In this document: piece after piece, positions 24,514 through 33,105 of the stretch
Position numbering within the stretch: position 1 is the stretch's first letter
Layout: each line of letters starts with the position of its first letter
From: Streptomyces gardneri
Lineage (GTDB): Bacteria; Actinomycetota; Actinomycetes; Streptomycetales; Streptomycetaceae
Length of the DNA: 64,000 bases
NCBI RefSeq assembly: GCF_006539185.1
Contig: NZ_BJMN01000023.1
Coordinates: 1 to 64,000, forward strand
Reading direction: 5' to 3'
The notes under the pieces: generated by a model
Told to the model about the DNA's origin: nothing
Seen by the model: only the letters and a program-made list of their open reading frames with translations
Databases searched by the model: none
Translations under genes and position numbers: made by a program

Positions 24514-25524
24514 TCACCGTAGTGCATCCGCCGGGGCGGGCCGCTTGTCCTCGGTGAGGTCGCGGGCGATCCGGAAGCCGCAGTTGCCGGCGGAGGACTC
24601 GGGGGTGTTGGCGGAGCGGGCGGCGAGCCGGTAGCGGTTGCAGTAGCTGTCGTGGCAGAGGTAGGAGCCGCCACGGGTGACGCGGGCGGTGCCGGTGCGC
24701 GGGCCGAGCGGGTTGTGCCGGGGCGAGCGGCGGTAGTACGCCGGGGAGAACCAGTCGGCGCACCATTCCCAGACGTTGCCGGAGGTCTCGTACAGGCCGT
24801 GGTCGTTGGGCGGGTAGGAGCGTACGGGCGCGGTGGTGAGGTGGCCGTCGCTCAGGGTGTTGTGGGTGGGGAAGGTGCCGTGCCAGATGTTGCACCGGTC
24901 CTCGCCGTCGGGGGTGAGGGTGTCGCCCCAGGGGTAGCGGCGGCCTGGGTGCCCGCCCCTGGCCGCGTACTCCCATTCGGCCTCGGTGGGCAGGCGGGCG
25001 CCGGCCCAGTGGCAGTAGGCGACGGCATCGTCCCAGGACACGTGTACGACGGGGTGGTCCGGAGCCTCCTCCCAGTGGGAGAGGGAGCCGACGGGGTGTG
25101 CCCAGTCGGCGCCGGCGACGTCGAGCCACCAGGGGGTACGGGGAGCTTGCCCTCTGACGTCCCGGGCGCGGGCGCGCAGTGCGAGGTGGAAGACGGCGGA
25201 CGAGCCATAGCGCTCGGCGTCCGTGCGGTGGCCGGTGGCGGCGGCGAAGGCGGCGAACTGGGCGTTGGTGACGGTGGTGGTGGCGATGGCGAAGGGGGCT
25301 AGTTCCACCCGGTGCACCGGCTGCTCTCCGTCCGACGGGTAGCCCTCACCGAAGCTGTCACCCATCAGGAACTCTCCGCTGGGCAGGTGCACGAACTCTG
25401 GTTCGTCCCGCCCGTCCGGCCGTCTCTCCGGCGGCGCGGCAAGCGGGGTCGGTACGGACGGCACCGGCAGCAACATCGTGTTCTCGCGAGCGGCCGTGCG
25501 GCCCGGGGTGCAACAGCTGTCCAC
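24514..25524 (-). CDS. Formylglycine-generating enzyme (sulfatase-modifying factor)
   Basis: A 336-residue aerobic FGE, which converts the cysteine of a CxPxR motif in sulfatases to formylglycine with O2 and copper. The catalytic cysteine pair is Cys290 and Cys295 in GGSYLCHDSYCNRY. Other FGE landmarks are GEFLMGDSFGEGYPSDGE, VSWDDAVAYCHWAG, RLPTEAEWEYAARGG and GNVWEWCADWF. I chose the GTG at 25524 because GAGGAG stands ten bases upstream; a TTG at 25560 is an alternative. The N-terminus MDSCCTPGR itself contains a CxPxR motif. It diverges from two sulfatase genes, its likely substrates, across about 280 bp that should hold the divergent promoters. Confidence 0.93.
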   Translation of the reverse strand: MDSCCTPGRTAARENTMLLPVPSVPTPLAAPPERRPDGRDEPEFVHLPSGEFLMGDSFGEGYPSDGEQPVHRVELAPFAIATTTVTNAQFAAFAAATGHRTDAERYGSSAVFHLALRARARDVRGQAPRTPWWLDVAGADWAHPVGSLSHWEEAPDHPVVHVSWDDAVAYCHWAGARLPTEAEWEYAARGGHPGRRYPWGDTLTPDGEDRCNIWHGTFPTHNTLSDGHLTTAPVRSYPPNDHGLYETSGNVWEWCADWFSPAYYRRSPRHNPLGPRTGTARVTRGGSYLCHDSYCNRYRLAARSANTPESSAGNCGFRIARDLTEDKRPAPADALR

Positions 25525-25807
25525 GGCGGACTTCTCCTCGCTCGTCGGTTGTGACTCCAAGACAGCTTCATATGTACGTCAGAACTCATGCCCCGGCAAG
25601 CGTCGAGCGTCGGCACCCTCTTCCCCAGGGGACACGATCAGCGGAGTGATGCGGGAGTATTGCGAATCTGAGAACTAGGGTGCGACATCTTGACACCGTC
25701 GGCAACAGCCCTGAAACCTGAGGCCTATAGCTGCTGACGCACATATGCCCTGAGCGTTCATCGAATGCCGACCGCCTGCGGCCCCCGTCTGTCCCCCGGA
25801 GTTCCCC

Positions 25808-27403
25808 TTGCGCATCATCTATGTGGACGTCGACACCCTGCGGGCCGACCACACCACCCCGTACGGCTACCACCGGCCCACCACGCCCCACCTCCAGAAG
25901 CTCGCCGACAAGTCGGTGGTCTTCGACCGCTACTACTGCTCCGACTCGCCTTGCCTGCCGTCCCGGACCGCTCTGACCAGCGGACAGTTCGGGATCACGA
26001 ACGGCGTGATCGGCCACTACGGCGCCGACGCCCAGTTCCGGCTCGACTCCGGCCACGGCCCCGAGCCCGACCGGCCGCTCCTCGGCCAGCGCCTCCAGCT
26101 CGACGGCTACTACACCGCGGCCGTCTCCGTCTTCGCCGAGCGCCACCGCGCGTACTGGTTCCACGGCAACTTCCGCGAGTCCGTGCGCGCCACCGGCAAC
26201 TGGGGCGACGAGGACGCCGCCGACGTCAACCGCGCCGCCCTCGACTGGATCCGCAGGCACGCCGAGGACGACGACTGGTACCTCCACCTCACCTACTGGG
26301 ACCCGCACACCGACTACACCCAGCCCGCCGAGTGGACCGACCGCATGGCGGCCTCCGCCCCCGTACAGTCCTGGCCCGACGAGGAAACGATCCAGGAACA
26401 CGCCGAGATCTACGGGCCGCGCAGCGCCCTGGACCTGCACTACTCGCTCACCGGAGGCGGCGGCACCTCGCCTGTGCCGCACAACATGCCCGACGCGATC
26501 CGCTCCCGCGCCGACTTCGAGCATCTGATCAACGGCTTCGACGGGGCCATCGCCTACTGGGACCACCACTTCGGCCGACTCCTGGCCACCTTGGAGGAGC
26601 TGGGCATCGCGGACGAGACGGCGATCGTCGTCAGCGCCGACCACGGCGAGGCGTTCGGCGAGCACGGCATGTACGCGGAACACGGACTGGCCACGGAGTC
26701 CGTCCAGCGGATCCCCCTCGTCGTGTACTGGCCCGGGGTCACCGACACCCTTCCGGCCGAGGCCCGGCGCAACGACGACCTCCTGTACAACATCGACCTG
26801 GCACCCACCCTGTGCGACCTGCTCGGCCTGGACGTGCCCGAGGGCTGGCAGGGCGCCTCCTTCGCGGACGCGGTACGCGGCGAGGAGACCGACTCCCGCC
26901 CGTACCTGGTCCTCGGCCACGGCGCGCACACCTACCAGCGTGCCGTCCGCACCCGCGACCATCTCTACATCCGCACCTATCACCCCGGGTGCTTCAGGAC
27001 GCCCTGGGAACAGCTGTACGACGTCACCCGCGACCCGTACCTGACACGCGACCTCCTGGACGAGGAACCCGCTCTCGCCGGGACGATGCGTTCCCACCTG
27101 GCCGAGTGGTGGCACGAGCACGCCGGCCGTCCCGGCTGTCTGCCCGACCCCATGCTGAGCAATCTCCAGGCCGGGCCTGTCTACTACGCCGATCCCACCC
27201 GGTACGCCCGGCACCTGCGCGACACCGGCCGGTCCCACCTGGCCGAGGACCTGGAACAACGACTGGCCGTACCCCGTGGCTCGGTGCCGGTCCCCTGGCA
27301 CGCACCGGCACCGCCGCGTTCCGCGGAGCTCTTCGGGCGGTGGATGGAGATCTTCCAGGAACGCGCCACCAAGAAGGCGACAGAAGGGAAGTCCGTCCGA
27401 TGA
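25808..27403 (+). CDS. Type I sulfatase (CLPSR)
   Basis: A 531-residue arylsulfatase-superfamily enzyme that hydrolyses a sulfate ester with formylglycine as nucleophile. The canonical motif is SPCLPSRTALTSG with Cys49. Metal ligands are VDVDTLRADH at the N-terminus and VVSADHGEAFGEHG in the middle, and LTYWDPHTDY is a substrate-side loop. There is no signal peptide, so it works in the cytoplasm and its substrate must be imported. The TTG start at 25808 has GGAG six bases upstream. The stop overlaps the next start as ATGA, so both sulfatases are translated together. Specificity cannot be told; carbohydrate or choline-type sulfates are possible. Confidence 0.92.
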   Translation: MRIIYVDVDTLRADHTTPYGYHRPTTPHLQKLADKSVVFDRYYCSDSPCLPSRTALTSGQFGITNGVIGHYGADAQFRLDSGHGPEPDRPLLGQRLQLDGYYTAAVSVFAERHRAYWFHGNFRESVRATGNWGDEDAADVNRAALDWIRRHAEDDDWYLHLTYWDPHTDYTQPAEWTDRMAASAPVQSWPDEETIQEHAEIYGPRSALDLHYSLTGGGGTSPVPHNMPDAIRSRADFEHLINGFDGAIAYWDHHFGRLLATLEELGIADETAIVVSADHGEAFGEHGMYAEHGLATESVQRIPLVVYWPGVTDTLPAEARRNDDLLYNIDLAPTLCDLLGLDVPEGWQGASFADAVRGEETDSRPYLVLGHGAHTYQRAVRTRDHLYIRTYHPGCFRTPWEQLYDVTRDPYLTRDLLDEEPALAGTMRSHLAEWWHEHAGRPGCLPDPMLSNLQAGPVYYADPTRYARHLRDTGRSHLAEDLEQRLAVPRGSVPVPWHAPAPPRSAELFGRWMEIFQERATKKATEGKSVR

Positions 27404-29166
27404 GGGCGATCATGGTGATGTTCGACAGTCTCAACCGGCGCATGCTGCCGCCGTACGGCGGAGACTGGACGCACGCCCCGAACTTCGCGCGGCTCGCCGA
27501 GCGCACGGTGACCTTCGACAAGGCGTACGCGGGGTCGATGCCGTGCATGCCGGCCCGCCGCGAACTGCACACGGGGCGCTACAACTTCCTGCACCGCAGC
27601 TGGGGACCGCTTGAGCCCTTCGACGACTCGATGCCCGAACTGCTCAAGCAGAACGGCGTGTACACCCATCTGGCCAGCGACCACCCGCACTACTGGGAGG
27701 ACGGCGGCGCCACCTACCACGGCCGGTACAACTCCTGGGAGTTCTTCCGCGGGCAGGAGGGTGACCCGTGGAAGGGGCAGGTGGCCGATCCGGAGATGCC
27801 CGAGGACCTGAAGCGGATGCGTTCGGCCGTCTACCGGCAGGACTGGGTGAACCGGCCGCACATGGCGACCGAGGACCGGCATCCGCAGACCCTCACCTTC
27901 GACGCCGGCCTGGAGTTCATCCACACCAACAAGGACGCGGACCGCTGGTTCGTCCAGATCGAGACCTTCGACCCGCACGAGCCGTTCTTCTCCCACCAGC
28001 GGTACAAGGACCTCTATCCGCACGCGTACGACGGGCCGCACTTCGACTGGCCCGACTACAAGCAGGTGGTGGAGACGGACGAGCAGGTCGCCCACGCAGG
28101 TTACGAGTACGCCGCTCTGCTCTCCATGTGCGACCGCTCGCTGGGACGGGTCCTGGACGCCATGGACGAATACGGGCTGTGGGACGACACGCTTCTGATC
28201 GTCAACACCGACCACGGGCTGCTGCTCGGCGAGAAGGGCTGGTGGGGCAAATCCGTCCAGCCCTGGTACAACGAGCTGGTCCATCTGCCGCTCTTCGTCT
28301 GGGACCCGCGCGCCGGCGGCGCGGGCGAGCGGCGCGACACCCTGGTGCAGACCATCGACCTCGCCCCCACGCTCCTGGAGTACTTCGGCGTCGAGCGCCC
28401 GGCCGACATGCAAGGCGCACCACTGCCCGTCGCCGCCTCGGACGCCCCCGTGCGCGAGGCCGGCCTCTTCGGCATCCACGGCGGTCACGTGAACATCACC
28501 GACGGCCGGTACGTCTACATGCGCGCGCCCTCCTCCCCCGGCAACACCCCTTTGGAAGAGCACACGTTGATGCCGACGCACATGCGCGGGCGCTTCACCC
28601 CTGCCGAACTCGCCGACGTGGAGCTGGCAGAGCCGTTCGGCTTCACCAAGGGCCTCCGCACCCTGCGCACGGCCGGCCGTACCTTCGTCAATCCGTACCA
28701 CCACGGCAGCCTGCTCTTCGACCTGGAGAACGACCCCGAGCAGCTGGAGCCGCTCGTCGACGACGAGGCGGAGCTGCGGCTCGCGACGCTGCTGGTGGAG
28801 CTGATGCGAGGTACGGAGGCTCCGCCGAGTCAGTACGAACGCCTGGGACTGCCGGCCGAAGGTCCGGTGACCGAAGCTCATCTCCTCGTCCAGGCTCAGC
28901 GCGACCAGGCCCGGCGGGCCGCGCTGCCGCTGCCGCGCGCCGAGGACTACCCGGAGGGGCGGCTCTCGCTGCGGACACCGGTCATGACGCTGATCGGCGA
29001 TCCGGTGGCGTTGGAGGTGCTCAAGCGGCACCTGCCGGGGATCGCCGATTCGGAACTCCTGCAGTTCCTGGGGCCGACCCCGCTCATCGACATCGCCGCG
29101 ATGTCGGGCGGAATGATCCCGCCCGATCGGCTGCGCCTGGTCGCCGAGGAACTCGCGAAACTCTGA
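27400..29166 (+). CDS. Type I sulfatase (CMPAR variant)
   Basis: A 588-residue sulfatase from the ATG at 27400 that overlaps the previous stop. Its FGly motif is SMPCMPARRELHTGR: Cys49 again, with Ala in place of the usual Ser before Arg, which still fits the CxPxR consensus that FGE accepts. Metal-site landmarks are MVMFDSLNRR and IVNTDHGLLLGEKGWWGKS, and FDPHEPFF is a conserved loop. It has no signal peptide. The extra C-terminal part (about residues 470-588) is helical and without recognised motif. Being coupled to a second sulfatase suggests two sulfate groups, or two steps, on one substrate. Confidence 0.92.
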   Translation: MRAIMVMFDSLNRRMLPPYGGDWTHAPNFARLAERTVTFDKAYAGSMPCMPARRELHTGRYNFLHRSWGPLEPFDDSMPELLKQNGVYTHLASDHPHYWEDGGATYHGRYNSWEFFRGQEGDPWKGQVADPEMPEDLKRMRSAVYRQDWVNRPHMATEDRHPQTLTFDAGLEFIHTNKDADRWFVQIETFDPHEPFFSHQRYKDLYPHAYDGPHFDWPDYKQVVETDEQVAHAGYEYAALLSMCDRSLGRVLDAMDEYGLWDDTLLIVNTDHGLLLGEKGWWGKSVQPWYNELVHLPLFVWDPRAGGAGERRDTLVQTIDLAPTLLEYFGVERPADMQGAPLPVAASDAPVREAGLFGIHGGHVNITDGRYVYMRAPSSPGNTPLEEHTLMPTHMRGRFTPAELADVELAEPFGFTKGLRTLRTAGRTFVNPYHHGSLLFDLENDPEQLEPLVDDEAELRLATLLVELMRGTEAPPSQYERLGLPAEGPVTEAHLLVQAQRDQARRAALPLPRAEDYPEGRLSLRTPVMTLIGDPVALEVLKRHLPGIADSELLQFLGPTPLIDIAAMSGGMIPPDRLRLVAEELAKL

Positions 29167-29193
29167 GGCCCGGTCGTCAGACCACAGATGAAC

Positions 29194-29225
29194 GCCGGTG
29201 ACGGGGCGGCTACCCCGTCACCGGC
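29194..29225 (+). terminator. Perfect stem-loop between sulfatase and MFS genes
   Basis: Two 13-nt arms (29194-29206 and 29213-29225) pair perfectly around CGGCTA, 28 bp after the sulfatase stop and 57 bp before the transporter start. It would end most sulfatase transcripts or set a lower level for the transporter. Confidence 0.8.
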
Positions 29226-29281
29226 CTGCCTTTCCTCTCCCGCCCATCCAGCGAAGAACGAGACGAAGAAGAGGTGGCGTC

Positions 29282-30628
29282 TTGCCTGATCTTACCGAGG
29301 CACCCGTCGACACGACGAAGGAGAGAAAGGCGGGCCCCGTCAAGGGCCGCTGGCGCCAACTGTCCCTTCTCGGCGGCACCATGCTCGTCGAGAACACCGA
29401 GGCGAGTCTGATCAGCGGGCTCTTCCCGGTGATCCGTCACTCGCTCGGCGTCTCGCTCGGCGCGCTGGGCGTCCTGACCGCCGCGGGCCGGATCGTCGGC
29501 GTGTTCGCCGGACCGTTCTGGGTGTGGGTCTCCCAGCGCTGGTCCCGCAAGGGCGTCCTCGTCCTGGCCACCGGATTCTGGGGAGTGTGGGGCATAGCCG
29601 CCGGCTTCGCCCAGAACTTCACCCAGCTCCTCATCCTGATGACCATCCTCGCCGCCGGGTATGCCGCCTCCCAGCCCCTCAGCACGGAAATCCTGGGTGA
29701 CCTCTTCGAGAGCGAGTCCAGGGGCCGCGCCGTCGGCATGCTGTACGGCGCCATCAACCTCGCCGCCTCCCTCTTCGCGACCCTCAAGGGTCAGCTCGCC
29801 GGTTTCGACGACGGCTGGCGCTGGGGCCTGTGGAGCATCGGCGCCCTCAACGTCGCCTTCGGCGTCGCCCTGTTGATCTGGATGCGCGACCCGGGCAGAG
29901 GCGCGTCCGAGCACCAGCTCGCCGGCCTCGACCGACAGACCCGCGAGGCCCACGCCAAGGTCACCATGAAGCAGGTGACCGCACTCTTCCGGATCCGAAG
30001 CCTGGTGATCCTGCTCGTCTCCCGACTCCTGTCCGGACATCTCCTCGCCGCGGCCTTCGGCGTGATCTTCCTGGTGGACGTCTACGGATTCAGCACCCAG
30101 GTCGCCTCCGTCATCCTCTTCCCCATGGGCATCGGCTTCTTCGCCGGCACCCTGCTCGGCGGCTTCCTCACCGACTGGACCGTCCGCCGCAACCTGCGCA
30201 ACGGGCCCGTGGCCATCCTCCAGACCGCCCAGTTCGCCTTCGCGGTCATCGCCTACTTCGGCACCCAGATCGACTGGGGCGGAATCGGTCTGTTCGCCGT
30301 CTTCTTCGCCCTCATGGGCCTCACCCAGGGCGTCAACCCGGTGGTCAACCGGCCCATGATCATGGCCGTGACCCTTCCCGAGCTCCGCGGCGCGGCCTTC
30401 GCCATCTACCTCAGCCTCTTCGAGGCCGTCGCCATCGCCGCGTTCAGCCTCGGAGCCGGCTTCCTCGGCGACGCCTTCGGACTGCGCTCGGTGTTCCTGT
30501 GGGTCCTCGTCGGCCTCATGGCCGTCAACGGTGCCTTCCTCACCCTGCTCTACCGCACCTATGCCGCCGACGTAGCCCGCGTCCAGCAGGCCCTCGAGAG
30601 CCGGCGACGGGCGGCTCTGGCCGGATAG
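29282..30628 (+). CDS. MFS transporter of the sulfatase cluster
   Basis: A 448-residue major-facilitator transporter with about 12 helices. Landmarks are GRIVGVFAGPFWVWVSQRWSRKG (partly matching the conserved loop 2-3 motif), a central basic/acidic loop (MRDPGRGASEHQLAGLDRQ) and a second-half loop GGFLTDWTVRRNLRNG. I chose the TTG at 29282, which has AAGAGG in front; the longer frame from 29198 would start inside the terminator hairpin. Same strand as the two sulfatases and no other transporter nearby, so it may import the sulfated compound or export the desulfated one. Direction cannot be read from sequence. Confidence 0.82.
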   Translation: MPDLTEAPVDTTKERKAGPVKGRWRQLSLLGGTMLVENTEASLISGLFPVIRHSLGVSLGALGVLTAAGRIVGVFAGPFWVWVSQRWSRKGVLVLATGFWGVWGIAAGFAQNFTQLLILMTILAAGYAASQPLSTEILGDLFESESRGRAVGMLYGAINLAASLFATLKGQLAGFDDGWRWGLWSIGALNVAFGVALLIWMRDPGRGASEHQLAGLDRQTREAHAKVTMKQVTALFRIRSLVILLVSRLLSGHLLAAAFGVIFLVDVYGFSTQVASVILFPMGIGFFAGTLLGGFLTDWTVRRNLRNGPVAILQTAQFAFAVIAYFGTQIDWGGIGLFAVFFALMGLTQGVNPVVNRPMIMAVTLPELRGAAFAIYLSLFEAVAIAAFSLGAGFLGDAFGLRSVFLWVLVGLMAVNGAFLTLLYRTYAADVARVQQALESRRRAALAG

Positions 30629-30676
30629 TTCAACCTGGCCGGCCTCGACTGCCGAGTACACGCCCGATCCGACGCT

Positions 30677-31717
30677 TCAGGAAGGATCGGACCAGATGTC
30701 CATGGGGACGGTGCTCACGCTGCGGCCAGCCGGGTCGAGGATGCGGCCCATGCGCTTGACGAAGCGCAGCGAGACGGCTTGGTCGAGCACTTTCAACTGG
30801 GGCAGTGCGCTGGTGAGGCGGGCTTCGAGGCCGCGGATGTCGGGGAGGGAGCGGAGCCAGACGCTGATGAGGAGGTTCGCGGTGCCCCCGGCGAGGCCGA
30901 TGCACGCCCGGATCTCGGGGACGGCGGCCAGGAGTCTGTTCAGGGCGTCGCGGTCCTCGATCTCGGCCTGGGCCCAGATCGAGGTGGAGATCGGCCAGCC
31001 GCACAGGGGTTGAGCTACTTCGCAGCGCAGCTCCAGGTCCTCGTTGGCGACGAGGAGGCCGAGACGCTTGCGCACGGTGGTGATCCCGACGCCCAGCTCC
31101 TCCGCGAGGTCCGTGAGCGACGTACGTCCGTCGGCCCCGAGGCGCACGACGAGGAGCCGGTCCCTCGTGGTGAGGGTCTGGGGCGTCGACGGCGACCGGG
31201 TCGGCCGCTCGGCGGTGATGTGCGCCCGCTGACGGGGGTCGAGGGCACGCAAGCGCCAGTCGGTGGCGTGCGTGAAGACATGCGTGCCGAGCTGGGTGCG
31301 GGTGGCGCTGATTCCCGGGAGTGCTCCGAGGCGTTCGAGCAGGTATCCGGAGAGCGCGGGAAGCGTGGGCGTCGACACGGTGAGCAGCAGGTCCCGGCCG
31401 CCGCTGGTGTGCTCCACGGTCAGGACGTGCGGCCACTGCGCGAGGGTGTTGGCGACTTCGAGGGCACGGCCGGCCTGACAGTCCACTTCGACGAAGGCCA
31501 GGCAGCCCTGGGAGATCTGAGCGCGCCCGGGCTGTGCCGTGGTCCACGCGACGCCCGTCTCGGTCAGCCGGGACCAGCGCCGGGCCACGGTGACGGGGTC
31601 GAGGTCGAGTGCCCGTCCGATGCGCGACCAGGGGGCTCGGGGGTCGATCTGCAGGGTGTTGACCAGGCTGAGGTCGAGCTCGTCCAGGTGTGCAGATTCC
31701 TGCAAACGATCAGACAT
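30677..31717 (-). CDS. Double-domain Lrp/AsnC-family regulator
   Basis: A 346-residue regulator about twice the size of Lrp, with two Lrp-like units. The first HTH is LVNTLQIDPRAPWSRIGRAL followed by DLDPVTVARRWSRL. The second is LGADGRTSLTDLAEELGVGI followed by TTVRKRLGLL. Each is followed by a RAM-type alpha/beta ligand domain. I chose the ATG at 31717 (MSDRLQES), though its ribosome-binding site is weak; upstream in-frame ATGs exist. It diverges from the M20 amidohydrolase operon with 101 bp between starts. It probably controls that operon in response to an amino acid or N-acyl amino acid. Confidence 0.85.
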   Translation of the reverse strand: MSDRLQESAHLDELDLSLVNTLQIDPRAPWSRIGRALDLDPVTVARRWSRLTETGVAWTTAQPGRAQISQGCLAFVEVDCQAGRALEVANTLAQWPHVLTVEHTSGGRDLLLTVSTPTLPALSGYLLERLGALPGISATRTQLGTHVFTHATDWRLRALDPRQRAHITAERPTRSPSTPQTLTTRDRLLVVRLGADGRTSLTDLAEELGVGITTVRKRLGLLVANEDLELRCEVAQPLCGWPISTSIWAQAEIEDRDALNRLLAAVPEIRACIGLAGGTANLLISVWLRSLPDIRGLEARLTSALPQLKVLDQAVSLRFVKRMGRILDPAGRSVSTVPMDIWSDPS

Positions 31718-31818
31718 GGAAGAAAGATCCTGCGTTTTCGAGGGCCATGAGTGGCGAGTATCCATCATCACTGGCAACCGAGCGACAGCAAGGTGAACGT
31801 CAGTGAAAGGGGACGAGG

Positions 31819-33036
31819 GTGTCGGTGTGCGAGGACGCACGGAGTGTGCAAGGTGATCTGGTTCGCCTGCGGCGGGCGCTGCATGCCGAGCCCGAGCTGG
31901 GTCTGGAGTTGCCGCGTACGCAGGACAAGGTCCTGGCCACCCTGGACGGGCTGCCGCTGGAGGTCACCACGGGGAACAGGCTGACCTCCGTCACCGCGGT
32001 CCTGCGGGGCTCCCGCCCCGGTCCCACGGTGCTGCTGCGCGCCGACATGGACGCGCTGCCCGTCGCCGAGCGCGCCGGTCTCGCGTACGCCTCCCGCACG
32101 GAGGGGGTCATGCACGCCTGTGGTCACGACCTGCACACGTCCATGCTCACCGGCGCGGCACAGCTCCTCTCCGCGCGCCGGGACGAGCTCGCCGGCGACG
32201 TGGTCTTCATGTTCCAGCCCGGCGAGGAGGGCCAGGACGGGGCCGGCCACATGCTCGCCGAAGGGGTCCTGGACGCCTCCGGTGAGCGGCCGGTTGCCGC
32301 CTACGCCCTGCACGTGACGTCGGCGGGCCACCCCAACGGGATGTTCGCGACCCGCCGGGGCCCGGTCCTCGCCTCCTCCGACAGCCTTCGCGTGACCGTA
32401 CGCGGCGCGGGAGGCCACGGCTCGATGCCGCACCTGGCCAACGACCCCGTACCCGCGGCGTGCGAGATGGTCACCGCGCTGCAGACCTTCATCAGCCGCA
32501 GGTTCGACCCGTTCGACCCCGTGGTGCTGACCGTGGGCGCCTTCCACGCGGGCACTGCCTCCAACGTCATCCCCGACGAGGCCCGGTTCACGGCGACCGT
32601 ACGGTCGTTCTCCGCCTCGTCGCACGGCCGGATCAAGGACGGCACCGTTCAGCTGTGCCGGGGCATCGCGGCCGCCCACGGCCTCGACGTCGAGGTGAAC
32701 TTCGTCGAGCAGTACCCCCTCACCGTCAACGACCCGGCCGAGGCCGAGTTCGTCGCCGACGTGGTGGCGGAGGTGCACGGAGAGGAACGCTTCGCGTGGG
32801 CGCCCCGCCCGGCCACCGGCTCGGAGGACTTCTCACGGGTGCTCGACGAGGTCCCCGGCGCGTTCGTGGTCCTGGGCGCCTGCCCGCCGGACCGGGACCT
32901 CCAGCAAGCCCCGTACAACCACTCGCCGCTGGCCGTCTTCGACGACCGCGTACTGGGTGACGGAGCCGCGCTCTACGCCGAACTCGCCCTGCGCCGGCTT
33001 GCGAAGGCCACGCCCGCCCCCGTCCCGGCCGTCTGA
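31819..33036 (+). CDS. M20-family amidohydrolase (hippurate/IAA-amino-acid hydrolase type)
   Basis: A 405-residue metal-dependent amidohydrolase. The metal-binding residues are visible: LRADMDALP, HACGHDLHTSML, FQPGEEGQDGAGHM and the C-terminal NHSP. The lid (dimerisation) domain lies around residues 190-300 (SLRVTVRGAGGHGSMPH). The family cleaves N-acyl amino acids, hippurate and auxin conjugates. The GTG start at 31819 follows GGGGAC. It heads a three-gene operon with an MHS transporter and an esterase/lipase-type hydrolase, which looks like import and hydrolysis of a conjugated compound. Confidence 0.92.
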   Translation: MSVCEDARSVQGDLVRLRRALHAEPELGLELPRTQDKVLATLDGLPLEVTTGNRLTSVTAVLRGSRPGPTVLLRADMDALPVAERAGLAYASRTEGVMHACGHDLHTSMLTGAAQLLSARRDELAGDVVFMFQPGEEGQDGAGHMLAEGVLDASGERPVAAYALHVTSAGHPNGMFATRRGPVLASSDSLRVTVRGAGGHGSMPHLANDPVPAACEMVTALQTFISRRFDPFDPVVLTVGAFHAGTASNVIPDEARFTATVRSFSASSHGRIKDGTVQLCRGIAAAHGLDVEVNFVEQYPLTVNDPAEAEFVADVVAEVHGEERFAWAPRPATGSEDFSRVLDEVPGAFVVLGACPPDRDLQQAPYNHSPLAVFDDRVLGDGAALYAELALRRLAKATPAPVPAV

Positions 33037-33105
33037 CCTCTCCCCGCCCGCAACACCGCCGGACGCAGCTCTTCCAGACTGCTTCTCGTCCCCCAGGAGA
33101 ATCCC

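Noticed and set aside
25765..29166. An apparent 1133-residue fusion protein in front of the second sulfatase
   Set aside because: The first half is an Arg/Pro-rich shadow of the first sulfatase. The real second gene starts at 27400, overlapping the previous stop as ATGA.
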